Assembly (NCBI RefSeq): GCF_015706575.1
Contig: NW_024037056.1
Coordinates: forward strand, 7,763,176-7,827,175
DNA: 64,000 bases
Reading direction: 5' to 3'
DNA from: Patiria miniata
Taxonomy: Eukaryota > Echinodermata > Asteroidea > Valvatida > Asterinidae
The translations under genes were made by a program, and so were the position numbers. Below, in pieces: positions 1 through 13,500 of the stretch. The notes beneath the pieces are model-generated. The model was not told the DNA's origin. It saw nothing but the letters and a program-made list of their open reading frames with translations, and made no database searches. Every line of letters begins with the position of its first letter. The stretch's first letter is position 1.

Positions 1-187
1 TAAATTGAGCCATTAAGGGAGAATTTCCTTCTGGAAACCGTACTTGTAAATGGCATGTTTTGTTGGTGAGACGGTTATTAACATCATTTATCAATGACAG
101 GTACGATGACATTTTGAACTATGGATTTAAGTTGGGAGCTAGTGTTTTCCTAACACAGACTATCAAAGAAATAAATGATTCACAATG

Positions 188-193
188 TTTATT
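188..193 (-). terminator. Candidate polyadenylation signal of the SAM-protease gene
   Basis: Reads AATAAA on the minus strand, about 350 nt downstream of the stop codon, with a TG-rich stretch further downstream. It is the first AATAAA after the stop that I see. The remainder of 1-187 shows nothing else recognisable. Confidence 0.4.
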
Positions 194-539
194 ACATGGG
201 ACATTTAATGTACAAAGGAATACTCAGCCCCCCTTTCAATTTTCAAAGAGTTTAAAAATGCTGAGGTATTTTTTTGAGATGGCTTCATTTGATCTACTTG
301 TGAGAATTTAAATCATAGAAAAATAAAATTCATCGAACAATATAGCGGCAGAAGTCGAAAATAAACTCATACAAAAAGCAAAAGTCATACACTGATGATA
401 GAATTTGTAAAGTGGCTGTGAAGAACAGCCTACCATGCAAACTAGTGACCACCAATGCATTACCACATCAGTGTGATGTCTTCCTGTTGGCATGCATGTT
501 GAACCTTCATAGATTCACGTTTGAACCTGACCTGTGACG

Positions 540-896
540 TCATGGTGATTTCTCTGAGGATGAGGTCGATGAGGAATCTTCTCCCTCGGCTTCTTTTTCC
601 TCCTCCCCCACCTTTTCTCCCCTCTCTCGTTCCGTCTTCTCTTGTTTCATCAACTCCTCCGGTGACGATCCATCTTTAGACTCCGCTCCAGATGCAGACT
701 CGCCCGTCAGCTCGGGCGTGCTATGTGACGTGTGCTCCCCGCTCGTGCTACCTAGAGCCGACCCGGACCCTTGACCTGATGACTCGCCTGGCTCCAGTCG
801 GTTGCCCTGCAGCCAATAGTGCACCGTGCTGTCGATCACGTGACGGAAATGTCTCATGACGCGGTTGCCTATGGACTCGTACGGTTCGGGCATGAC
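540..896 (-). CDS. Terminal coding exon 5 (psi-loop and acidic tail)
   Basis: The acceptor TTGCTAATACTTCAG includes a plausible branch site; the exon begins in phase 0 and ends at a TGA (542-540). It encodes VMPEPYESIGNRVMRHF, matching the second psi-loop and helix of retropepsins, then VHYWLQGN. A Gly/Ser/Glu-rich tail of about 85 residues ends SSSTSSSEKSP. Confidence 0.82.
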   Translation of the reverse strand, partial: VMPEPYESIGNRVMRHFRHVIDSTVHYWLQGNRLEPGESSGQGSGSALGSTSGEHTSHSTPELTGESASGAESKDGSSPEELMKQEKTERERGEKVGEEEKEAEGEDSSSTSSSEKSP

Positions 897-3800
897 CTGA
901 AGTATTAGCAATACCGATACAGTTACCAATACAATTTTTACTTTTTGCTTTTACAAAGGCAAGACGTTCAGAAAGACTCACTCGTTTTACTCACGAGCAC
1001 GTTAAAAAAAATCACAATTTGTAGTCTTGCTTTTTAGTTTAATAAACGTCCTAACGGGATGGCGGAATTCTTTTGCTTCCTTCATTGTTTCCATTTTCCA
1101 ACTGGAACAAAATGAAGGTGAGAAGATTTCGATTTCGTTTTTAAAGTGCTGACCAGTTTTAAATAATAAAAACTACACAGTTAAATGCAAGTGCATTAAA
1201 CTAACTTTGAGTGCCAGCTATTGCGCTAGTTGGAGTGGTTACAGCGCTCATTGTACAGCGCCCTCCGGCTTACCTCTATCTCTGCTTCTTGTTTGCCGAT
1301 GCGCAGTATCGCCTTGTACAGCTGTTTCTCCACCGTTGTGTGGACGCCCCGGCTCTGAATTGTACCAATCAACTGCAGGTCCAGCTGGTCCAAGATCTCT
1401 TGCCGGGCCGTTACCACGTCACTTCCGGAATCTACCATAAATTCTGAGGGAACTGATACTTTCAGTCAAGTGCATGAAGGTACCAGACAACTCGGGCTTT
1501 AATTTTTGCTCCCCTCAGGCAATCATTAAAACGCCCCAAAAGATTCAACTACTGATGTGATGAAAACAATATCGTTCCACCTTTTGTCATTTTCAAATGT
1601 AAATGATCATGCAGGTTGACACAGTCACTGTGGTACCGGTGTGAAAACCACCTGGCACACCATGTGAACTATGCTAGATCTCCATTTGCATTGATCTTGC
1701 AGAGAATTGGAAACTGAAATAGGCCTACTACTACGTATGGGATAACATTTCATGTTGCCTACTATAATTGCGAATTAAATTTGCGTGTCCCGTGCTCCTC
1801 AAGAAATTCGATGATTTTTTTTCTATAAATAATTTTCCAACTTTTAGCTTATGTTGTTATTCCAACCAAAAACCCCTCATTTTTTTTCTTTTTGGAACGT
1901 CTTATTAAAACACTCTGAAAAACAGGTTTTTGTTTTGGGAACAAACAGATCCGCTTAGCGAGCAGACCGGACATTATCGATACTGATCGTAGGGCGGGAA
2001 CCAGCCAACGGAATTATATTGTCTGGCAGCCAATAAATTGTAAAGTAAATTTTCATAACTAAACGTGAGCCAATTATTATCGGTCATTGTCTCATTCACT
2101 ACTGGTTTAGTTTTGTATTGCTAGAAAAATAGCAACACAAATTAGAAAAAAGAATCTATTTTCTGGGATGAAACTCGTAAAAAGCACGGGGAATGCAACG
2201 TTAAGTACGCAAATCAATGGCAATGGTGTTTCGTATCAAGTTGGCACACTTTGTTACATAGCCATGTTCTATTGATTCACAAGTCCTCGTTTGCAAGCAT
2301 GACAATAAATGTTGTCCAACCCAACAAATAAGTCTTTAATGATGTACAAGATAATTTTTGGACAAAGAGGCTTTTTCAACAGATTTCCTAAATAGAAAAA
2401 GCATTAAAAAATATTTAACAGTTTTACCAACGTAATATAATAATAAAGATGTCAACGTGATTTGTAACTGAAAGGTAGAGTTTGATCTTTCTGTTGCTAA
2501 TTAAACAAAAAACAAAAAAACCGTGAGGTGAAAAAACAGAAAAAAATCCTTCGGACTCATTTTGTGGGACCAGAGACGAATGAAAACAGCCCTACCTTCA
2601 GTGAACGAAAGACTATCAGGCTTGTTGGATTTGAGTGTTGCTTGGATGCAGAGGAAATCATATTTGGCACCCTCTAGTGCCGTGGGCTTGCCCCAGTATC
2701 CGATGGCCACTGGCACCTCGGCTTCCAGCTCTTCTATCCGACGCCGTTTCCGTAGCTTGGGTACTGAGCGATGGATGGATAGGAGAAAAGGAGATTAGGG
2801 ACTAGATCTCGTACCATAAAACCAAACATTTCTTCATTCTTCCCAATTTGGCGTTTTCCTTCATCTTCTTATCTGGCTTCAGCTCAGCGGATTTTGTTTG
2901 GCTGTTAACTTGGGGACTCTGGCTCAGTACAGGTCCATGTCCTCAGTGTTTCAAAAACATGAACATCTTTTTCCATTCAGTTTGGGACATGAAAGGATTC
3001 TAAGATGATTCTGTGGCCAGAGATCAAGCCGAGGCCAGACAACACGGAGCCAAATCAGTCATGTCGTAGACAAAGCGGTAGTTTAAAAAAAAACAAATCA
3101 ACATGCACTTTTTTGATTTCGCGTATATACAGCGCGCGTTGTATCAACAGCTGACGCGCATTTTGGTCACGTACACAAATTATGATGTTTTAAAAAGGAC
3201 ACGTTTCCGTTGTGATTATAATTTCCAAAACGCCGACAAAGTGAACTGCGGCATTAAAAAAAAGTAAACCACGACGTTAGAAAAATTGTAAACCTTGGTC
3301 AGTGATGGTGGTCAAAATATAAGTTAAGTGTACCGCGATGTTACAAAAGAAATCATGCTGTCTATAAAGACGGCAACTTGCCCTTTGTAGATCACCAGCC
3401 GGTCTCACCGGTCTCACCAATATGGCGTCAAATTCGTTCATTGTGCCGCTCTTTATCCGCTACCTAGTCTTTAAATTGAGATCAGTAAGCTCTACATGTA
3501 CTATGTCTCACCGTTAGTCAGTATGTTAGTTAGTAGGGGAGTAAGTTAGTTAGTTAGTTAGTTTGTTAGTAAGTTAGTTAGTTAGTAACAAACGTTGACA
3601 TTGTCTATTGCTCCTACATACTTTGACCGATTTTAACCAAACTTTGTCAAAAGTATCAGTAGCCCAGCCCCAACATACCACATGACCCAACTGGGGTCAA
3701 AGATCATCAGGGGTCAAGGTCAAAATAACGTTAAATTTGAAATAAGCTCAAGTGACAATAGTAGCGGTCAACATGCTAGCCTAGCTTGGTCGAACATTAA

Positions 3801-6800
3801 AAAGTCCATGGTGACCTCTTCGTCTGACCTACAGTTATGAGGTAAAAGGTCAAAATAGGCCAAATTTGAAATAAGCTCAAATTCAAAAGTAGCACTGTCA
3901 ACATGTTGGCCTTGGTCAAACATTTTAACATGTCCATGGTGACTTCTTCGTCTCACCTACAGTTACGGGGTTAAAGGTCAAAATAGGTTACATTTCAAAG
4001 AAGCTAAAATGACAAAAGTAGCGCTGTCAACATGTTGGCCTTGGTCAAACATTAAAAAATGTCAATGGTGACCTCTTCACCTGGCCTACAGCTATGGGGT
4101 CAAAGGTTGGCCCGCAGGCGTAATTTTTATTTCTAGGACGGTTAGGGCCAATTCATTAATAATTCAGTAGTTTCGATGGGAAAGTTATTTTTTTTTTCAT
4201 GAGAACAGAACAATGACAGCAACAGCATTGTTGTTATTTCAGTTACGTTAAAGCATTTTAATGAACGTAACAGTAGCCTAGTTGATGGCGAGAGGAGCTA
4301 TGGATACAAAGATCCCTGTTTCGAATCCACGTCGTCGCTGCTCATTTTCATCGACTATTTTTCTTCTCCAATTTTATCACTGAGATAATTTCAATTTTAA
4401 GGGAAAAGGGAAAAGGAGAACGAGAACCTATGTCTTGCCATGATTCAAAGGAAAAACTGAATTATTCATATTATTGCCCCTAACCCCCTGGGGAAAAAAA
4501 CGTGGCCCGCAGGCTCCGCAGCTTCCGAGATCCGATCGAGCTTGTTACTCTATCAGGAAAATAAAATGTTATTATTTGTAATCAAATTTACAAATGTTCG
4601 ACCAAAGACAATTCGTTTGGTGTACGTGAATGGCAATTGCAAATAAAATAAAGATAAAATAAAATAAAGCAAATAAATAAACATATAAAGAAATCATTCT
4701 CTATAGAGGGCGCTATCATTCTGTCCGTATCATCGGCCTTAATATCTTGCCTAACGAAATTTTATCAAAAATTTTCATTCATTCTCTCGAAACAAAGAAA
4801 TACTTTTCGTTTTAACGAACTGGATTTCATTAATCAAAACGGAAAAACAAGTCCAAAGGAAAACACTTAAGTGTTTGCAGGGTCAAAGAGAATTAGAAAT
4901 CATCCCTTAGTTTCATAGAAGACAGGCAGCTGACCCGGCCATGACTCCAGTAGTCTCTTTCCATCCAACCATGTTTTTCTTCATCAACGTTTTAACGAGA
5001 CATCACCAAATCAACATCATCATGGCCAACAACATGCCGTCAGCGCCCGCCCAGGCTAAGCCAGGGCCCCGCCAAACAAATTACTCTCGCCACAATTGAG
5101 ATACTCAAACACACACACACCCGTGCTAATTCCAACATAAGAAAAGAAAACAAAAAACTAGACGGACGTTGTGTTTGTAGGTAAACAAACACCAAGCTGT
5201 TTCGGTGTTTTTTTCTGTCTTTGAATGAAAAAGATTGACGTGGCCATCGGCGGCTATCGAACCCAGAACCTTTGTGTTGGGATTCTAAGTTTTTGCCGTG
5301 TGTGCCAAGTGTGTGAAGTCGATTTATGTCAGACGTCCTAAATCCACGTGGTTCAATGTGTGCGCAGTCCTCTTTTCTTTGCGTTTCGGAACGGGTGCGC
5401 GTGCAAAGTGTCAGGTGATTCCATAAATTTAGGGTCAAATTTTGGTGTCCGAGTTACATCTGACTTGTGTAAGATTTTGTAATTCAGGACACATGTCTCT
5501 GATTCTAAGAGTGATTATGTAAAGCAAACTACTTGGTAAACAAATGAAAAATAGTGTGAAGTCATTTTTATTGACACTTGAATGGCAAACAAGGATGATT
5601 TTTTCCCACATGGTAGGCAATGGGCATGGTTGTGCAATGGGGGGGGGGTGCATCTATGTGAATATTGTATTCTTTACATGTAGTTAACTAAGCACCTCTG
5701 ATTTTTTTTTTAACGTTATCAGCATACATATATATGACTGCCCAAATCATCACTTAGTATCCAGTTTTGCCCTGCTCTGATGATATCCTTTTATCCCGCC
5801 CCCTGCATTCGTCACATGACTGTCTCCTTTTAACTGCACACATTGATTCCTCAGATTGTATGTAATTTTGCCCCTCGAAATATAATCCTGACAATCGCGA
5901 ACGTTTCATTATAGGTAGATCATTTAAAACACTAGAGGGCAGCAAACAACTTTAACAGTGCCACAGTTGTGTGCGAGGTCTGACAAGAATACAAAACGTC
6001 TTGGAAAGAATTCCATATACGGACTCCAGTTATTTTCCTAGATATGACTTGAAAAGTACCAAAAGTTGTAAATCTGACGATGAAATGGAAATGTAGGAGG
6101 GGGAAAAAAATCAAGATTTCTTTAAAAATACTTTGACGTTTCCTGTCATGGCCCATAGAGGTGGAGGCTTATATGGAATTCTTTCCAGTGTTCCTAACGT
6201 GGCGCACTTGAACAAATCCCCGAAAATCCGACATTAACATTTAAGAAATTCTTTAAAGTTGTTAACTTCTGATAAATCATGATTATCCCAACTCACATAC
6301 CCAACTACAAGTTTGTCACATTTACGTAAGCCGCATAAATCTGTGGCATCATGACTGTACCGCGTAGAGTGCGCGGGGACCTGGCCAGCTGTAGGGCGGC
6401 AAGGCATGCACGCGCACGCTGTCAAAATGTCAAGTTGGATAACGGTCGAGTTGTCCGACCCCATGGGTACAAAGCCTATGGAGAAAAGAACGTGCACAAA
6501 CCCTATGGAGAAAAGAACGTGTACAAACCCTATGGAGAAAAGAACGTGTACAAACCCTATTGAGAAAAGAACGTGTACAAACCCTATGGAGAAAAGAACG
6601 TGTACAAACCCTATGGAGAAAAGAACGTGTACAAAACCTATGGAGAAAAGAACGTGTACAAACCCTATGGAGAAAAGAACGTGTACAAACCCTATGGAGA
6701 AAAATGAATCTTTAATGTGAAGTAACCTTACACCTGATGATGTCACGATCATGAATTTCTTCTAGGACCATCTGTGGGTGGTAGTCTAAGTGTGTACCAA

Positions 6801-9800
6801 GTCTAACGTCGATCGGATTTACGAAAGTGCCAAAGTAGAATGTTTTAAAACGTGTACAAACCCTACGGGGAAAAATGCATCTTTAATGTGACGTAACCCA
6901 ACACCTGATGACGTCACGATCACAAATTTCTTCTAGGACCATCTGTAGGGGATGGTCTAAGTGTGTGCCAAGTCTAAAGTACATCAAATTTACGAAAGTG
7001 CCAAAGTGGAGTGTTTTAAAACGTGTACAAACTCTATGGGGAAAAATGCATCTTTAATGTGACGTAACCTGACACTTGATGATGTCACGATCACGAATTT
7101 CGTCTAAGACCATCTGTGGGTGGTGGTCTAAGTATGAATTAAGTTTAAAGTCGATCGGATTTACGAAGATGCCAAACTGGAGTGTTTTAAAACGTGTACA
7201 AAACATATAGGGAAAAACGCATCTTTAATGTGACGTAACCTGACACTTGATGACGTCACGATCACAAATTTCGTCTAGGACCATCTGTGGGTGGTGGTCT
7301 AAGTATGAATTAAGTTTAAAGTCGATCGGATTTACGAAGATGCCAAACTGGAGTGTTTTAAAACGTGTACAAAACATATGGGGGAAAATGCATCTTTAAT
7401 GTGACGTAACCTGACACCTGATGACGTCACGATCACAAATTTCTTCTAGGACCATCTGTGGGTGGTGGTCTAAGTATGTACCAAGTCTGAAATCAATCGG
7501 ATTTTAAAAAGTGGCAAAGTAGACTGGTGGAAGAAACGTGTGTTAAACCTATGGAGAAAAAAATCTGAAATACTCTTAGCACGGGATGTACAATCAGTGA
7601 CGTCACTATAAATGTCATCTATAACAGCACATTATAATATGTACATGTCAAGTTACAACCAAATTGAACATTTTAGTTCTGTTGATATCGACCTATAAGA
7701 GAATAGAATGCCTCTTTAAGGGACTTCACATGACATTTGATGATGATGTCACTTCAATTTCCATCTATAACACATCCATGTGAATATGCATACATGTACC
7801 AAGTTTTAACCCAATCAGACTAGTACTTCCGAAGTTCAGTTTGAAGAAAAACGTGTACAAAACCAATAGGGAAACAATGCATCTTTAATGTGATGTAACC
7901 TGACACCTCATGACGCCACGATGACGAATTTTTTGTAGGACCCTTTATGGGTAGTGGTCTAGGTGTGTACCAAGTATAAAGTCGATTGGATTTACGAAGA
8001 TGCCAAACTGGAGCGTTTTAAAACGTGTACAAAACCTATGGGGAAAATGTGCATCTTTAATGTGAAGTAACGTGACACCTGATGACGTCACGATCACGAA
8101 TTTCTTCAAGGACCATCTGTGGGTGATGGACTAAGTGTGTACCAAGTGTAACGTCGATCGGATTTATGAAAGTGCCGAAATGGAGCGTTTTAAAACATGT
8201 ACAAATCCTATGGGGGAAAAATGCATCTTTAATGTGACGTAACCCGACACTTGATGACGTCACGATCACGAATTTCGTCTAGGACCATCTGTGGATGGTG
8301 GTCTAAGTATGAATTAGGTTTAAAGTCGATCGGATTTACGAAGATGCCAAACTGGAGTGTTTTAAAACGTGTACAAAACATATGGGGGAAAATGCATCTT
8401 TAATGTGACGTAACCTGACACCTGATGACGTCACGATCACAAATTTCTTCTAGGACCATCTGTGGGTGGTGGTCTAAGTATGTACCAAGTCTGAAATCAA
8501 TCGGATTTAAAAAAGTGGCAAAGTGGACTGGTGGAAGAAACGTGTGTTAAACCTATGGAGAAAAAGTCTGAAAAAGGAGAAAAAAAAAAACTAGAAATGT
8601 GTTTGTGGACAAACACAAGCTGTTTCGGATATTTGAAATACTCTGTGCATGTTATGAACACTTGATGAAGTCACTTCGAATGTCATCTGCCAAGTGAAAA
8701 GTCAATCAGACATATAGTGCCAAAGTATGATTTGAAGAAAAACGTGTACACACCTTATGGGGAAAAATGCATCTTTAAAGTGAAGTAACCTTACACCTGA
8801 TAATGTCAAGATCACGAATTTCTTCTAGGACCATCTGTAGGTGGTAGTCTAAGTGTGTACCAAGTCTAACGTCGATCTGATTTACGAAAGTGCCAAAGTA
8901 GAATGTTTTAAAACGTGTACAAACCCTATGGGGAAAAATGCATCTTTAATGTGACGTAACCCAACACCTGATGACGTCACGATCACAAATTTCTTCTAGG
9001 ACCATCTGTGGGTGGTAGTCTAAGTGTGTACCAAGTCTGACGTCGATCGGATTTACAAAAGTGCCAAAGTGGAGTGTTTTATAACGTGTACAAACCCTTT
9101 GGGGAAAAATGCATTTTTTAATGTGACGTAACCCAACACCAGATAACGTCACGATTACAAATTTCTTCTAGGACCATTTGTGGGTGGTGGTCTAAGTATG
9201 TATCAAGTCTGAGGTTGATCGGATTTACGAAGAGGCCAAAGTGGAGTGTTTTAAAACGTGTACAAAACATATGGGGAAAAATGCATCTTTAATGTGACGT
9301 AACCCGACACCTGATGAGGTCACGGTCACAAATTTCTTCTAGGACCATCTGTGGGTGTTGGTCTAAGTATGTATCGAGTCTGAAATCAATCAGATTTGAA
9401 AAAGTGGCAAAGTGGACTGGTGGAAGAAACGTGTGTTAAACCTATGGAGAAAAAGTCTGAAAAAGGAGAAGAAAAAAAAAGAAAAACTAGAGATGTGTTT
9501 GTGGACAAACACAAGCTGTTTCGGATATTTGAAATACTCTGAGCACGGGATAAACAATCAGTGACGTCACTATAAATGTCATTTAGCATATTATAATATG
9601 TACATGTCAAGTTACAACCAAATCGAACATTTTAGTCCTGTAGATATAGACCTATAAAAGAATAAAATGCCCCTTTAAGGGACTTCACATGGCATTTGAT
9701 GATAATGTCACTTTAATTTCCATCTATAACACCTCCATGTGAATATGCATACCAAGTTTTAACCCAATCAGAATTGTACTTCCGAAGTTCAGTTTGAAGA

Positions 9801-10531
9801 AAAACGTGTACAAAACCAATAGGGAAATAATGCATCTTTAATGTGATGTAACCTGACACCTCATGACGCCATGATGACGAATTTGTTCTAGGACCATCTA
9901 TGGGTAGTGGTCTAAGTGTGTACCAAGTATATAGTCGATCACATTTACGAAAGTGACAAAGTGGAGCGTTTTAAAACGTGTACAAAACCTATGGGGAAAA
10001 TGTGCATCTTTAATGTAAAGTAACGTGACACCTGATGACGTCACGATCACGAATTTCTTCAAGGACCACTTGTGGGTGATGGCCTAAGTGTGTACCAAGT
10101 GTAAGGTTGATCGGATTTACGAAAGTGCCGAAATGGAGTGTTTAAAAACATGTACAAACCCTATGGGGAAAAATGCATCTTTAATGTGACGTAACCTGAC
10201 ACTTGATAACGTCACGATCACGAATTTCTTCTAGGTCCATCTCTGGGTGGTGGTCTATATATGAATTAAGTTAAAAGTCGATCGGATTTACGAAGATGAC
10301 AAACTGGAGTGTTTTAAAACGTGTACAAAACATATGGGGAGAAATGCATCTTTAATGTGACGTAACCTGACACCTGATGACGTCACGATCACAAATTTCT
10401 TCTAGGACCATCTGTGGGTGGTGGTCTAAGTATGTACCAAGTCTGAAATCAATCGGATTTTAAAAAGTGGCAAAGTGGACTGGTAGAAGAAACGTGTGTT
10501 AAACCTATGGAGAAAAAGTCTGAAAAAGGAG

Positions 10532-10564
<33 letters not shown>

Positions 10565-13500
10565 AGAGATGAGTTTGTGGACAAACACAAGCTGTTTCGG
10601 ATATTCGAAATACTCTGTGCACGTCATGAACAATCAGTGACGTCACTAAAAATGTCATCTATAACAGCACATTATACGTACACGTCAAGTTATAACCAAA
10701 TCGAAAATGTAAGTCTGTAAATATAGGCCTATAAAGAACAAAATGCCCCTTTAAGGGACGTCACATGACATTTGATGATGACATCACATGAATTTGTCTA
10801 TAACCCATCTCGGCATTGGTACGATCGCGAATTTCTTCTAGGACCATCTGTGGGTGATAGTCTAAGTGTGTACCAGGTCTAACGTCGATCGCATAATTTA
10901 CAAAAGTGCCAAAGTAGAGTGTTTTAAAACGTGTACAAACCCTATGGGGAAAAATACATCTTTAATGTGATGTAACCCAACACCTGATGACGTCACGATC
11001 ACGAATTTCTTCTAGGACCATCTGTGGGTGGTGGTCTAAGTATGTATCAAGACTGAGGTCGATCGGATTTACGAAGGTGCCAAAGTGGATTGTTTTAAAA
11101 CGTGTACAAAACATATGGGGAAAAAACGCATCTTTAATGTGACGTAACCCAACACCTGATGACGCCACGATCACAAATTTCTTCTTGGACCATCTGTGGG
11201 TGGTGGTCTAAGTATGTATTAAGTCTGAGGTCGATCGTATTTATGAAGGTGCCAAGGTGGAGCGTTTTAAAACGTGTACAAAACATATAGGGAAAATGTG
11301 CATCTTTAATGTGAAGTAACGTGACACCTGATGACGTCACGATCTCGAATTTCTTCAAGAACCATCTGTGGGTGATGGTCTAAGTGTGTACCAAGTGTAA
11401 CGTCCATCGGATTTACAAAAGTGCCGAAATGGAGCGTTTTAATACATGTACAAACCCTATGGGGAAAAATGCATCTTTAATGTGACGTAACCTGACACTT
11501 GATGACGTCACGATCACGAATTTCGTCTAGAACCATCTGTGGGTGGTGGTCTAAGTATGAATTAAGTTTAAAGTCGATCGGATTTACGAAAATGCCAAAC
11601 TGGAGTGTTTTAAAACGTGTACAAAACATATGGGGAAAAATGCATCTTTAATGTAACGTAACCTGACACCTGATGACGTCACGATCACAAATTTCTTCTA
11701 GGACCATCTGTGGGTGGTGGTCTAAGTATGTACCAAGTCTGAAATCAATCGGATTTAAAAAAGTGGCAAAGTGGACTGCCAGAAGAAACGTGTGTTAAAC
11801 CTATGGAGAAAAAGTCTGAAAAAGGAGAAGAAAAAAAAAAACTAGAAATGTGTTTGTGGACAAACACAAGCTGTTTCGGATATTTGAAATACTCTGTGCA
11901 CGTGATGAACACTTGATGAAGTCACTTCGAATGTCATCTGATAAGAGAAAAGTCAATCAGACATCTAGTGTCAAATTATGAATTGAAGAAAAACGTGTAC
12001 AAAACCTATGGGGAAAATGCATCTTTAATGTGAAGTAACCTGACACCTCATGATGTCACGATCACAAATTTCTTCTAGGACCATCTGTGGGTGATGGTCT
12101 AAGTGTTTTCCAAGTCTAAAGTACATCGAATTTACGAAATGCCAAAGTGGAGTGTTTTAAAACGTGTACAGACCCTATGGGGAAAATGCATTTTTAATGT
12201 GACGTTACCTAACACCTAACGATGTCACGATCACGAATTTCTTCGAGGACCATCTGTGGATGATGGTCTAAGTGTGTACCAAGTGTAACGTCGATCGGAT
12301 TTACGACAGTGCCGAAATAGAGCGTTTTAAAACATGTACAAACCCTATGGGGAAAATGCATCTTTAATGTGACGTAACCTGACACCTCATGACGTCACGA
12401 TCACGAATTTCATCTAGGACCATCTGTGGGTGGTGGTCTAAGTATAAATCAAGTCTTAAGTCGATCGGATTTTCGAAGATGCCAAACTGGAATGTTCTAA
12501 AACGTGTACAAAACATATGGGGAAAAATGCATCTTTAATGTCACGTAACCTGACACCTGATGACGTCACGATCACAAATTTCTTCTAGGACCATCTGTGG
12601 GTAGTGTTCTAAGTATGTACAAAGTCTGGAATCAATCGGATTTTAAAAAGTGCCAAAGTGGACTGGTAGAATAAACGTGTGTTAAACCTATGGAAAAAAA
12701 GGCTGAAAAAGGAGAAAAAAAAGAAAAAAAAAAGAAAAAAAAAATCTTAACGAAAACAAGAGCTGTTTCGGTGTGTACACCGAAACAGCTAAAAAAAGAA
12801 AAAAAAAAATCTTAACGAAAACAAGAGCTGTTTCGGTGTGTTACCGAAACAGCTAAAAAAAATCTTAACGAAAACAAGAGCTGTTTCGGTGTGTCACCGA
12901 AACAGCTAACTAGAAATGTGTTTGTGGACAAACACAAGCTGTTTCGGATATTTGAAATACACTGTGCACGTGATGAGCAATTAGTGACGTCACTACAAAT
13001 GTCATATATAACAGCACATTGGTACATATCAAGTTACAACCAAATCGAGCATACAGTTCTGTAGATATAGGCCTTTAATAGAAAAGTGCCCCTTTAATGG
13101 ACGTCACATGACATTTGATGATGCCATCACTTGAATACATCCTGGTATGTGTACATGTCAAGTAACAATCCAATCAGACCTATGGTTCTGTAGATATAGG
13201 CCGAAGAAAATGCCCTTTTAATGTGACGTCACATGAAATGTGATGACGTCATGATGACGTTACTTCGATTTCCATCTGTAACACATCATCGGGGACCATC
13301 TTCGGCTGCTGGTCTATTAGTGTGCCAAGTCTAAAGTCAATCAGACATATGAAAGTGCCAAAGTGTATGGTTTGAAGAAAAACGTGTACAAAACTTATGG
13401 GGGAAATGTACATCTTTAATGTGACGTAACGTGACACCTGATGACGGCACGATCACAAATTTCTTCCACGACCATCCGTGGGTGGTAGTCAAAGGATGTA

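Noticed and set aside
5040-5438. 132-codon minus-strand ORF
   Set aside because: Overlaps repeat and tRNA-like sequence; no recognisable domain.
6234-6752. Long minus-strand ORF (172 codons) with repeats of IGFVHVLFS, and its plus-strand partner
   Set aside because: It is a 27-bp minisatellite whose length keeps frames open; both strands are open and no splice or protein context supports a gene.
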